This document shows positions 49,571 through 63,500 of a DNA stretch of 64,000 bases, in pieces. The position numbers and the translations under genes were made by a program. Location of the stretch: assembly GCA_964036665.1 (NCBI GenBank), contig OZ038528.1:11786501-11850500 (forward strand), in the 5' to 3' direction. A model generated the notes under the pieces. The model ran no database searches, was not told where the DNA came from, and saw only the letters and a list, made by a program, of their open reading frames with translations. Source of the DNA: Gordius sp. MW1. Taxonomy: Eukaryota > Nematomorpha > Gordioida > Gordea > Gordiidae. The stretch's first letter is position 1. Every line of letters starts with the position of its first letter.

Positions 49571-52500
49571 CGTATTCATCCGATGAAAGTTGTCGTTTTC
49601 AGACGTGGTTTCCATGATAAAAAGTAAAAATTTATCAGAATCAGAAAACTATTACTTTGAAATCATGATCGCATAGTGCATTTTTGAAAAATTAAGCATT
49701 CACGTAGCGATACAACAAACTAATCGCAACAATAAATAGTTGTCTTTTGTCAAAATGATAGTTCTAGCAGCTTAAAACCTCTTTTCGGGAGTCAATCGAT
49801 GATAATAGGATTCTCAAATTGACCTACTTTTATATATTCTTTCATGCTCTTTCACATAGAATCAAAAAAAAAACAAATATTTTTACCTCAAAATTTTTCA
49901 CATATTTTTCTTTGAACCGTATTCATCCGATGAAAGTTGTCGTTTTCAGACGTGGTTTCCATGATAAAAAGTAAAAATTTATCAGAATCAGAAAACTATT
50001 ACTTTGAAATCATGATCGCATAGTGCATTTTTGAAAAATTAAGCACTCACGTTGCGATACAACAAACTAATCGCAACAATAAAACGTTGTCTTTTGTCAA
50101 AATGATAGTTCTCGCAGCTTAAAACCTCTTTTCGGAAGTCAATCGAGGATAATAGGATTCTCAAATTGGATACTTTTATATATTTTTTCATGCTCTTTCA
50201 CATAGAATCGAAAAAAATAAATATTTTTACCTCAAAAGTTTTCACATATTTTTCTTTCAACCGTATTCATTCGATGAAAGTTGTCGTTTTCAGACGTGGT
50301 TTCCATGATAAAAAGTAAAAATTTATCAGAATCAGAAAACTATTACTTTGAAATCATGATCGCATAGTGAATTTTTGAAAAATTAAGCACTCACGTTGCG
50401 ATACAACAAACTAATCGCAACAATAAAACGTTGTCTTTTGTCAAAATGATAGTTCTCGCAGCTTAAAACCTCTTTTCGGAAGTCAATCGAGGATAATAAG
50501 ATTCTCAAATTGGCCTACTTTTATATATTTTTTCATGCTCTTTCACATAGAATCGAAAAAAATAAATATTTTTACCTCAAAAGTTTTCACATATTTTTCT
50601 TTCAACCGTATTCATCCGATGAAAGTTGTCGTTTTCAGACGTGGTTTCCATGATAAAAAGTAAAAATTTATCAGAATCAGAAAACTATTACTTTGAAATC
50701 ATGATCGCATAGTGCATTTTTGAAAAATTAAGCACTCACGTTGCGATACAACAAACTAATCGCAACAATAAAACGTTGTCTTTTGTCAAAATGATAGTTC
50801 TCGCAGCTTAAAACCTATTTTCGGAAGTCAATCGAGGATAATAGGATTCTCAAATTGGCCTACTTTTATATATTTTTTCATGCTCTTTCACATAGAATCG
50901 AAAAAAATAAATATTTTTACCTCAAATTTTTCACATATTTTTCTTTGAACCGTATTCATCCGATGAAAGTTGTCGTTTTCAGACGTGGTTTCCATGATAA
51001 AAAGTAAAAATTTATCAGAATCAGAAAACTATTACTTTGAAATCATGATCGCATAGTGCATTTTTGAAAAATTAAGCACTCACGTTGCGATACAACAAAC
51101 TAATCGCAACAATAAAACGTTGTCTTTTGTCAAAATGATAGTTCTCGCAGCTTAAAACCTCTTTTCGGAAGTCAATCGAGGATAATAGGATTCTCAAATT
51201 GGCCTTCTTTTATATATTTTTTCATGCTCTTTCACATAAAATCGAAAAAAATAAATATTTTTACCTCAAAAGTTTTCACATATTTTTCTTTCAACGGTAT
51301 TCATCCGATGAAAGTTCTCGTTTTCAGACGTGGTTTCCATGATAAAAAGTAAAAATTTATCAGAATCAGAAAACTATTACTTTGAAATCATGATCGCTTA
51401 GTGCATTTTTGAAAAATTAAGCACTCACGTTGCGATACAACAAACTAATCGCAACAATAAAACGTTGTCTTTTGTCAAAATGATAGTTCTCGCAGCTTAA
51501 AACCTCTTTTCGGAAGTCAATCGAGGATAATAGGATTTTCAAATTGGCCTACTTTTATATATTTTTTCATGCTCTTTCACATAGAATCGAAAAAAATAAA
51601 TATTTTTACCTCAAAAGTTTTCACATATTTTTCTTTCAACGGTATTCATCCGATGAAAGTTGTCGTTTTCAGACGTGGTTTCCATGATAAAAAGTAAAAA
51701 TTTATCAGAATCAGAAAACTATTACTTTGAAATCATGATCGCATAGTGCATTTTTGAAAAATTAAGCACTCACGTTGCGATACAACAAACTAATCGCAAC
51801 AATAAAACGTTGTCTTTTGTCAAAATGATAGTTATCGCAGCTTAAAACCTATTTTCGGAAGTCAATCGAGGATAATAGGATTCTCAAATTTGCTTACTTT
51901 TATATATTTTTTCATGCTCTTTCACATAGAATCGCAAAAAATAAATATTTTTACCTCAAAAGTTTTCACATATTTTTCTTTCAACCGTATTCATCCGATG
52001 AAAGTTGTCGGGTTCAGACGTGGTTTCCATGATAAAAAGTAAAAAATTTTCAGAATCAGAAAACTTTTACTTTGAAATCATGATCGCATAGTGCATTTTT
52101 GAAAAATTAAGCACTCACGTTGCGATACAACAAACTAATCGCAACAATAAAACGTTGTCTTATGTCAAAATGATAGTTCTCGCAGCTTAAAACCTCTTTT
52201 CGGAAGTCAATCGAGGATAATAGGATTCTCAAATTGGCCTTCTTTTATATATTTTTTCATGCTCTTTCACATAGAATCGCAAAAAATAAATATTTTTACC
52301 TAAAAATTTTCCACATATTTTTCTTTCAACCGTATTCATCCGATGAAAGTTGTCGTTTTCAGACGTGGTTTCCATGATAAAAAGTAAAAATTTATCAGAA
52401 TCAGAATACTATTACTTTGAAATCATGATCGCATAGTGCATTTTTGAAAAATTAAGCACTCACGTTGCGATACAACAAACTAATCGCAACAATAAAACGT

Positions 52501-55500
52501 TGTCTTTTGTCAAAATGATAGTTCTCGCAGCTTAAAACCTCTTTTCGGAAGTCAATCGAGGATAATAGGATTCTCAAATTGGCCTACTTTTTTATATTTT
52601 TTCATGTTCTTTCACATAGAATCGAAAAAAATCAATATTTTTACCTCAAAATTTTTCACATATTTTTCTTTGAACCGTATTCATCCGATGAAAGTTGTCG
52701 TTTTCAGACGTGGTTTCCATGATAAAAAGTAAAAATTTATCAGAATCAGAAAACTATTACTTTGAAATCATGATCGCATAGTGCATTTTTGAAAAATTAA
52801 GCACTCACGTTGCGATACAACAAACTAATCGCAACAATAAAACGTTGTCTTTTGTCAAAATGATAGTTCTCGCAGCTTAAAACCTCTTTTCGGAAGTCAA
52901 TAGAGGATAATAAGATTCTCAAATTGGCCTACTTTTATATATTTTTTCATGCTCTTTCACATAGAATCGAAAAAAATAAATATTTTTACCTCAAAATTTT
53001 TCACATATTTTTCTTTCAACCGTATTCATCCGATGAAAGTTGTCGTTTTCCGACGTGGTTTCCATGATAAAAAGTAAAAATTTATCAGAATCAAAAAACT
53101 ATTACTTTGAAATCATGATCGCATAGTGCATTTTTGAAAAATTAAGCACTCACGTTGCGATCCAACAAACTAATCGCAACAATAAAACGTTGTCTTTTGT
53201 CAAAATGATAGTTCTCGCAGCTTAAAACCTCTTTTCGGAAGTCAATCGAGGATAATAGGATTCTCAAATTAGCTAACTTTTATATATTTTTTCATGCTCT
53301 TTCACATAGAATCGCAAAAAATAAATATTTTTACCTCAAAAGTTTTAACATATTTTTCTTTCAACCGTATTCATCCGATGAAAGTTGTCGTTTTCAGACG
53401 TGGTTTCCATGATAAAAAGTAAAATTTTATCAGAATCAGAAAACTATTACTTTGAAATCATGATCGCATAGTGCATTTTTGAAAAATTAAGCACTCACGT
53501 TGCGATACAACAAACTAATCGCAACAATAAAACGTTGTCTTTTGTCAAAATGATAGTTCTCGCAGCTTAAAACCTCTTTTCGGAAGTCAATCGAGGATAA
53601 TAGGATTCTCAAATTTGCTTACTTTTATATATTTTTTTATGCTCTTTCATATAGAATCGAAAAAAATAAATATTTTTACCTCAAAATATTTCACATATTT
53701 TTCTTTGAACCGTATTCATCCGATGAAAGTTGTCGTTTTCAGACGTGGTTTCCTTGATAAAAAGTTAAATTTATCAGAATCAGAAAACTATTACTTTTAA
53801 ATCATGATCGCATAGTGCATTTTTGAAAAATTAAGCACTCACGTTGCGATCCAACAAACTAATCGCAACAATAAAACGTTGTCTTTTGTCAAAATGATAG
53901 TTCTCGCAGCTTAAAACCTCTTTTCGGAAGTCAATCGAGGATAATAGGATTCTCAATTTGGCCTACTTTTATATATTTTTTCATGCTCTTTCACATAGAA
54001 TCGAAAAAAATAAATATTTTTACCTCAAAATTTTTCACATATTTTTCTTTGAACCGTATTCATCCGATGAAAGTTGTCGTTTTCAGACGTGGTTTCCATG
54101 ATAAAAAGTAAAAATTTATCAGAATCAGAAAACTATTACTTTGAAATCATGATCGCACAGTGCATTTTTGAAAAATTAAGCACTCACGTTGCGATACAAC
54201 AAACTAATCGCAACAATAAAACGTTGTCTTTTGTCATAATGATAGTTCTCGCAGCTTAAAACCTCTTTTCGGAAGTCAATCGATGATAATAGGATTCTCA
54301 AATTGGCCTACTTTTATATGTTTTTTCATGCTCTTTCACATAGAATCGAAAAAAATAAATATTTTTACCTCAAAATTTTTCACATATTTTTCTTTCAACA
54401 GTATTCATCCGAAGAAAGTTGTCGTTTTCAGACGTGGTTTCCATGATAAAAAGTAAAAATTTATCAGAATCAGAAAACTATTACTTTGAATCATGATCGC
54501 ATAGTGCATTTTTGAAAAATTAAGCACTCACGTTGCGATACACCAAACTAATCGCAACAATAAAACGTTGTTTTTTGTCAAAATGATAGTTCTCGCAGCT
54601 TAAAACCTCTTTTCGGAAGTCAATCGAGGATAATAGGATTCTCAAATTTGCTTACTTTTATATATTTTTTCATGCTCTTTCACATAGAATCAAAAAAAAT
54701 AAATATTTTTACCTCAAAATATTTCACATATTTTTCTTTGAACCGTATTCATCCGTAGAAAGTTGTCGTTTTCCAACGTGGTTTCCATGATAAAAAGTAA
54801 AAATTTATCAGAATCAGAAAACTATTACTTTGAAATCATGATCGCATAGTGCATTTTTGAAAAATTAAGCACTCACGCTGCGATACAACAAACTAATCGC
54901 AACAATAAAACGTTGTCTTTTGTCAAAATGATAGTTCTCGCAGCTTAAAACCTCTTTTCGGAAGTCAATCGAGGATAATAGGATTTTCAAATTGGCCTAC
55001 TTTTATATATTTTTTCATGCTCTTTCACATAGAATCGAAAAAAATCAATATTTTTACATCAAAATTTTTCACATATTTTTCTTTGAACCGTATTCATCCG
55101 ATGAAAGTTGTCGTTTTCAGACGTGGTTTCCATGATAAAAAGTAAAAATTTATCAGAATCAAAAAACTATTACTTTGAAATCATGATCGCACAGTGCATT
55201 TTTGAAAAATTAAGCACTCACGTTGCGATCCAACAAACTAATCGCAACAATAAAACGTTGTCTTTTGTCAAAATGATAGTTCTCGCAGCTTAAAACCTCT
55301 TTTCGGAAGTCAATCGATGATAATAGTATTCTCAAATTGGCCTACTTTTATATATTTTTTCATGCTCTTTCACATAAAATCGCAAAGAATAAATATTTTT
55401 ACCTAAAAATTTTTGACATATTTTTCTTTGAACCGTATTCATCCGTAGAAAGTTGTCGTTTTCCAACGTGGTTTCCATGATAAAAAGTAAAAATTTATCA

Positions 55501-57589
55501 GAATCAAAAAACTTTTACTTTAAAATCATGATCGCATAGTGCATTTTTGAAAAATTAAGCACTCACGTTGCGATACAACAAACTAATCGCAACAATAAAA
55601 CGTTGTCTTTTGTCAAAATGATAGTTCTCGCAGCTTAAAACCTCTTTTCGGAAGTCAATCGATGATAATAGGATTCTCAAATTGGCCTACTTTTATATAT
55701 TTTTTCATGCTCTTTCACATAGAATCGAAAAAAATCAATATTTTTACCTCAAAATTTTTCACATATTTTTCTTTCAACAGTATTCATCCGATGAAAGTTG
55801 TCGTTTTCAGACGTGGTTTCCTTGATAAAAAGTAAAAATTTATCAGAATCAGAAAACTATTACTTTGAAATCATGATCGCATAGTGCATTTTTGAAAAAT
55901 TAAGCACTCACGTTGCGATACAACAAACTAATCGCAACAATAAAACGTTGTCTTTTGTCAAAATGATAGTTCTCGCAGCTTAAAACCTTTTTTCGGAAGT
56001 CAATCGATGATAATAGTATTCTCAAATTGGCCTACTTTTATATATTTTTTCATGCTCTTTCATATAGAATCGAAAAAAATATATATTTTTACCTCAAAAT
56101 TTTCACCTATTTTTCTTTCAACCGTATTCATCCGATGAAAGTTGTCGTTTTCAGACGTGGTTTCCATGATAAAAAGTAAAAATTTATCAGAATCAGAAAA
56201 CTATTACTTTGAAATCATGATCGCATAGTGCATTTTTGAAAAATTATGCACTCACGTTGCGATACAACAAACTAATCGCAACAATAAAACGTTGTCTTTT
56301 GTCAAAATGATAGTTCTCGCAGCTTAAAACCTCTTTTCGGAAGTCAATCGAGGATAATAGGATTCTCAATTTGGCCTACTTTTATATATTTTTTCATGCT
56401 CTTTCACATAAAATCGAAAAAAATAAATATTTTTACCTCAAAATTTTCACCTATTTTTCTTTCAACCGTATTCATCCGATGAAAGTTGTCGTTTTCCGAC
56501 GTGGTTTCCATGATAAAAAGTAAAAATTTATCAGAATCAGAAAACTATTACTTTAAAATCATGATCGCATAGTGCATTTTTGAAAAATTAAGCACTCACG
56601 TTGCGATCCAACAAACTAATCGCAACAATAAAACGTTGTCTTTTGTCAAAATGATAGTTCTCGCAGCTTAAAACCTCTTTTCGGAAGTCAATCGAGGATA
56701 ATAGGATTCTCAATTTGGCCTACTTTTATATATTTTTTCATGCTCTTTCACATAAAATCGAAAAAAATAAATATTTTTACCCCATCATTTTTTACATATT
56801 TTTCTTTCAACCGTATTCATCCGATGAAAGTTGTCGTTTTCAGACGTGGTTTCCATGATAAAAAGTAAAAATTTATCAGAATCAGAAAACTATTACTTTG
56901 AAATCATGATCGCATAGTGCATTTTTGAAAAATTAAGCACTCACGTTGCGATACAACAAACTAATCGCAACAATAAAACGTTGTCTTCTGTCAAAATGAT
57001 AGTTCTCGCAGCTTAAAACCTCTTTTCGGAAGTCAATCGATGATAATAGTATTCTCAAATTGGCCTACTTTTATATATTTTTTCATGCTCTTTCACATAG
57101 AATCGAAAAAAATAAATATTTTTACCTCAAAAGTTTTCACATATTTTTCTTTCAACCGTATTCATCCGATGAAAGTTGTCGTTTTCAGACGTGGTTTCCA
57201 TGATAAAAAGTAAAAATTTATCAGAATCAGAAAACTATTACTTTAAAATCATGATCGCATAGTGCATTTTTGAAAAATTAAGCACTCACGTTGCGATACA
57301 AGAAACTAATCGCAACAATAAAACGTTGTCTTTTGTCAAAATGATAGTTCTCGCAGCTTAAAACCTTTTTTCGGAAGTCAATCGATGATAATAGTATTCT
57401 CAAATTAGCTAACTTTTATATATTTTTTCATGCTCTTTCACATAGATTCGAAAAAAATAAATATTTTTACCTCAAAATTTTCACCTATTTTTCTTTGAAC
57501 CGTATTCATCCGATGAAAGTTGTCGTTTTCAGACGTGGTTTCCATGATAAAAAGTAAAAATTTATCAGAATCAGAAAACTATTACTTTG

Positions 57590-60500
57590 AAATCATGATC
57601 GCATAGTGCATTTTTGAAAAATTAAGCACTCACGTTGCGATACAACAAACTAATCGCAACAATAAAACGTTGTCTTTTGTCAAAATGATAGTTCTCGCAG
57701 CTTAAAACCTCTTTTCGGAAGTCAATCGAGGATAATAGGATTCTCAAATTAGCTAACTTTTATATATTTTTTCATGCTCTTTCACATAGATTCGAAAAAA
57801 ATAAATATTTTGACCCCATCATTTTTTACATATTTTTCTTTGAACCGTATTCATCCGATGAAAGTTGTCATTTTCAGACGTGGTTTCCATGATAAAAAGT
57901 AAAAATTTATCAGAATCAGAAAACTATTACTTTGAATCATGATCGCATAGTGCATTTTTGAAAAATTAAGCACTCACGTTGCGATACACCAAACTAATCG
58001 CAACAATAAAACGTTGTCTTTTGTCAAAATGATAGTTCTCGCAGCTTAAAACCTCTTTTCGGAAGTCAATCGAGGATAATAGGATTCTCAAATTAGCTAA
58101 CTTTTATATATTTTTTCATGCTCTTTCACATAGATTCGAAAAAAATAAATATTTTGACCCCATCATTTTTTACATATTTTTCTTTGAACCGTATTCATCC
58201 GATGAAAGTTGTCGTTTTCAGACGTGGTTTCCATGATAAAAAGTTAAATTTATCAGAATCAGAAAACTATTACTTTAAAATCATGATCGCATAGTGCATT
58301 TTTGAAAAATTAAGCACTCACGTTGCGATCCAACAAACTAATCGCAACAATAAAACGTTGTCTTTTGTCAAAATGATAGTTCTCGCAGCTTAAAACCTCT
58401 TTTCGGAAGTCAATCGAGGATAATAGGATTCTCAATTTGGCCTACTTTTATATATTTTTTCATGCTCTTTCACATAAAATCGAAAAAAATAAATATTTTT
58501 ACCTCAAAATTTTTCACATATTTTTCTTTGAACCGTATTCATCCGATGAAAGTTGTCGTTTTCAGACGTGGTTTCCATGATAAAAAGTAAAAATTTATCA
58601 GAATCAGAAAACTATTACTTTGAAATCATGATCGCATAGTGCATTTTTGAAAAATTAAGCACTCACGTTGCGATACAACAAACTAATCGCAACAATAAAA
58701 CGTTGTCTTCTGTCAAAATGATAGTTCTCGCAGCTTAAAACCTCTTTTCGGAAGTCAATCGAGGATAAAAGGATTCTCAAATTGGCCTACTTTTATATAT
58801 TTTTTCATGCTCTTTCACATAGAATCGAAAAAAATAAATATTTTTACCTCAAAAGTTTTCACATATTTTTCTTTCAACCGTATTCATCCGATGAAAGTTG
58901 TCGTTTTCAGACGTGGTTTCCATGATAAAAAGTAAAAATTTATCAGAATCAGAAAACTATTACTTTGAAATCATGATCGCATAGGGCATTTTTGAAAAAT
59001 TAAGCACTCACGTTGCGATACAAGAAACTAATCGCAACAATAAAACGTTGTCTTTTGTCAAAATGATAGTTCTCGCAGCTTAAAACCTCTTTTCGGAAGT
59101 CAATCGAGGATAATAGGATTCTCAAATTGGCCTACTTTTATATATTTTTTCATGCTCTTTCACATAGATTCGAAAAAAATAAATATTTTTACCTCAAAAT
59201 TTTTCACATATTTTTCTTTCAACCGTATTCATCCGATGAAAGTTGTCGTTTTCAGACGTGGTTTCCATGATAAAAAGTAAAAATTTATCAGAATCAGAAA
59301 ACTATTACTTTGAAATCATGATCGCATAGTGCATTTTTGAAAAATTAAGCACTCACGTTGCGATACAACAAACTAATCGCAACAATAAAACGTTGTCTTT
59401 TGTCAAAATGATAGTTCTCGCAGCTTAAAACCTCTTTTCGGAAGTCAATCGAGGATAATAGGATTCTCAAATTGGCCTACTTTTATATATTTTTTCATGC
59501 TCTTTCACATAGATTCGAAAAAAATAAATATTTTTACCTCAAAATTTTTCACATATTTTTCTTTCAACCGTATTCATCCGATGAAAGTTGTCGTTTTCAG
59601 ACATGGTTTCCATGATAAAAAGTAAAAATTTATCAGAATCAGAAAACTATTACTTTGAAATCATGATCGCATAGTGCATTTTTGAAAAATTAAGCACTCA
59701 CGTTGCGATACAACAAACTAATCGCAACAATAAAACGTTGTCTTTTGTCAAAATGATAGTTCTCGCAGCTTAAAACCTCTTTTCGGAAGTCAATCGAGGA
59801 TAATAGGATTCTCAAATTGGCCTACTTTTATATATTTTTTCATGCTCTTTCACATGGAATCGAGAAAAAAAATATTTTTACCTCAAAATTTTCACCTATT
59901 TTTCTTTCAACCGTATTCATCCGATGAAAGTTGTCGTTTTCAGACGTGGTTTCCATGATAAAAAGTAAAAATTTATCAGAATCAGAAAACTATTACTTTG
60001 AAATCATGATCGCATAGTGCATTTTTGAAAAATTAAGCACTCACGTTGCGATACAACAAACTAATCGCAACAATAAAACGTTGTCTTCTGTCAAAATGAT
60101 AGTTCTCGCAGCTTAAAACCTCTTTTCGGAAGTCAATCGAGGATAATAGGATTCTCAAATTGGCCTACTTTTATATATTTTTTCATGCTCTTTCACATAG
60201 AATTGAATTTTTACCTCAAAATTTTTCACATATTTTTCTTTCAATCGTATTCATCCGATGAAAGTTGTCGTTTTCAGACGTGGTTTCCATGATAAAAAGT
60301 AAAAATTTATCAGAATCAGAAAACTATTACTTTGAAATCATGATCGCATAGTGCATTTTTGAAAAATTAAGCACTCACGTTGCGATACAAGAAACTAATC
60401 GCAACAATAAAACGTTGTCTTTTGTCAAAATGATAGTTCTCGCAGCTTAAAACCTCTTTTCGGAAGTCAATCGAGGATAATAGGATTCTCAAATTGGCCT

Positions 60501-63500
60501 ACTTTTATATATTTTTTCATGCTCTTTCACATAGAATCGAAAAAAATAAATATTTTTACCTCAAAATTTTTCACATATTTTTCTTTGAACCGTATTCATC
60601 CGTAGAAAGTTGTCGTTTTCAGACGTGGTTTCCATGATAAAAAGTAAAAATTTATCAGAATCAGAAAACTATTACTTTGAAATCATGATCGCATAGTGCA
60701 TTTTTGAAAAATTAAGCACTCACGTTGCGATACAACAAACTAATCGCAACAATAAAACGTTGTCTTTTGTCAAAATGATAGTTCTCGCAGCTTAAAACCT
60801 CTTTTCGGAAGTCAATCGAGGATAATAGGATTCTCAAATTGGCCTACTTTTATATATTTTTTCATGCTCTTTCACATAGATTCGAAAAAAATAAATATTT
60901 TTACCTCAAAATTTTTCACATATTTTTCTTTGAACCGTATTCATCCGATGAAAGTTGTCGTTTTCAGACATGGTTTCCATGATAAAAAGTAAAAATTTAT
61001 CAGAATCAGAAAACTATTACTTTGAAATCATGATCGCATAGTGCATTTTTGAAAAATTAAGCATTCACGTTGCGATACAAGAAACTAATCGCAACAATAA
61101 AACGTTGTCTTTTGTCAAAATGATAGTTCTCGCAGCTTAAAACCTCTTTTCGGAAGTCAATCGAGGATAATAGGATTCTCAAATTGGCCTACTTTTATAT
61201 ATTTTTTCATGCTCTTTCACATAGAATTGAATTTTTACCTCAAAATTTTTCACATATTTTTCTTTGAACCGTATTCATCCGATGAAAGTTGTCGTTTTCA
61301 GACGTGGTTTCCATGATAAAAAGTAAAAATTTATCAGAATCAGAAAACTATTACTTTGAAATCATGATCGCATAGTGCATTTTTGAAAAATTAAGCACTC
61401 ACGTTGCGATAAAACAAACTAATCGCAACAATAAAACGTTGTCTTTTGTCAAAATGATAGTTCTCGCAGCTTAAAACCTCTTTTCGGAAGTCAATCGAGG
61501 ATAATAGGATTCTCAAATTGGCCTACTTTTATATATTTTTTCATGCTCTTTCACATAGAATCGAAAAAAATAAATATTTTTACCTCAAAATTTTTCACAT
61601 ATTTTTCTTTGAACCGTATTCATCCGTAGAAAGTTGTCGTTTTCCAACGTGGTTTCCATGATAAAAAGTAAAAATTTATCAGAATCAGAAAACTATTACT
61701 TTGAAATCATGATCGCATAGTGCATTTTTGAAAAATTAAGCATTCACGTTGTGATACAAGAAACTAATCGCAACAATAAAACGTTGTCTTTTGTCAAAAT
61801 GATAGTTCTCGCAGCTTAAAACCTCTTTTCGGAAGTCAATCGAGGATAATAGGATTCTCAAATTGGCCTACTTTTATATATTTTTTCATGCTCTTTCACA
61901 TAGAATCGAAAAAAAAAATATTTTTACCTCAAAATTTTTCACATATTTTTCTTTCAACCGTATTCATCCGATGAAAGTTGTCGTTTTCAGACGTGGTTTC
62001 CATGATAAAAAGTAAAAATTTATCAGAATCAGAAAACTATTACTTTGAAATCATGATCGCATAGTGCATTTTTGAAAAATTAAGCACTCACGTTGCGATA
62101 TAACAAACTAATCGCAATAATAAAACGTTGTCTTTTGTCAAAATGATAGTTCTCGCAGCTTAAAACCTCTTTTCGGAAGTCAATCGAGGATAATAGGATT
62201 CTCAAATTGGCTTACTTTTATATATTTTTTCATGCTCTTTCACATAGAATCGAAAAAAAAAATATTTTGACCCTATCATTTTTTACATATTTTTCTTTGA
62301 ACCGTATTCATCCGATGAAAGTTGTCGTTTTCAGACGTGGTTTCCATGATAAAAAGTAAAAATTTATCAGAATCAGAAAACTATTACTTTGAAATCATGA
62401 TCGCATAGTGCATTTTTGAAAAATTAAGCATTCACGTAGTGATACAACAAACTAATCGCAACAATAAAACGTTGTCTTTTGTCAAAATGATAGTTCTCGC
62501 AGCTTAAAACCTCTTTTCGGAAGTCAATCGAGGATAATAGGATTCTCAAATTGGCCTACTTTTATATATTTTTTCATGCTCTTTCACATAGAATCGAAAA
62601 AAATAAATATTTTTACCTCAAAATTTTTCACATATTTTTCTTTGAACCGTATTCATCCGATGAAAGTTGTCGTTTTCAGACGTGGTTTCCATGATAAAAA
62701 GTAAAAATTTATCAGAATCAGAAAACTATTACTTTGAAATCATGATCGCATAGTGCATTTTTGAAAAATTAAGCACTCACGTTGCGATACAACAAACTAA
62801 TCGCAACAATAAAACGTCTTTTGTCAAAATGATAGTTCTCGCAGCTTAAAACCTCTTTTCGGATGTCAATCGAGGATAATAGGATTCTCAAATTGGCCTA
62901 CTTTTATATATTTTTTCATGCTCTTTCACATAGAATCGAAAAAAATAAATATTTTTACCTCAAAAGTTTTCACATATTTTTCTTTCAAGCGTATTCATCC
63001 GGTGAAAGTTCTCGTTTTCAGACGTGGTTTCCATGATAAAAAGTAAAAATTTATCAGAATCAGAAAACTATTACTTTGAAATCATGATCGCATAGTGCAT
63101 TTTTAAAAAATTAAGCACTCACGTTGCGATACAACAAACTAATCGCAACAATAAAACGTTGTCTTTTGTCAAAATGATAGTTCTCGCAGCTTAAAACCTC
63201 TTTTCGGATGTCAATCGAGGATAATAGGATTCTCAAATTGGCCTACTTTTATATATTTTTTCATGCTCTTTCACATAGAATCGAAAAAAGTAAATATTTT
63301 TACCTCAAAATTTTTCACATATTTTTCTTTCAACCGTATTCATCCGATGAAAGTTGTCGTTTTCAGACGTGGTTTCCATGATAAAAAGTAAAAATTTATC
63401 AGAATCAGAAAACTATTACTTTGAAATCATGATCGCATAGTGCATTTTTGAAAAATTAAGCACTCACGTTGCGATACAACAAACTAATCGCAACAATAAA

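Larger units (their letters stand above)
46390..57590 (+). repeat. Large tandem duplication, copy 2 (~11.2 kb after two internal deletions)
   Basis: Unit starts: 46463, 46808, 47153, 47498, 47843, 48188, 48533, 48878, 49224, 49571, 49918, 50262, 50607, 50951, 51296, 51641, 51986, 52331, 52676, 53021, 53366, 53711, 54055, 54400, 54744, 55089, 55434, 55779, 56123, 56467, 56812, 57157, 57501. The change of offset from 13,799 to 12,074 equals five units, and from 12,074 to 11,382 equals two. Five base differences from copy 1 were noticed over about 9.4 kb: 48,722 A (36,648 C), 50,817 A (39,435 C), 53,347 A (41,965 C), 55,387 G (44,005 A), 56,924 T (45,542 A). The comparison was by eye, so a few more may exist. 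An assembly or haplotype artefact is an alternative to a recent true duplication. Confidence 0.86.

Noticed and set aside
42233..55293. 61-residue frames at 42,233, 42,692, 43,726 and identical ones at 53,615, 54,074, 55,108
   Set aside because: The identical triplets are explained by the 11,382-bp offset of the large duplication. They open through TAG to CAG (42,778, 43,810) or start at TTG. Peptide identity follows DNA identity and is not evidence of a gene family.
46200..57590. Treating the second copy as surely an assembly error
   Set aside because: It has private base differences and two in-register unit losses, which a simple duplicated contig would not show. An artefact remains possible and is noted as such.
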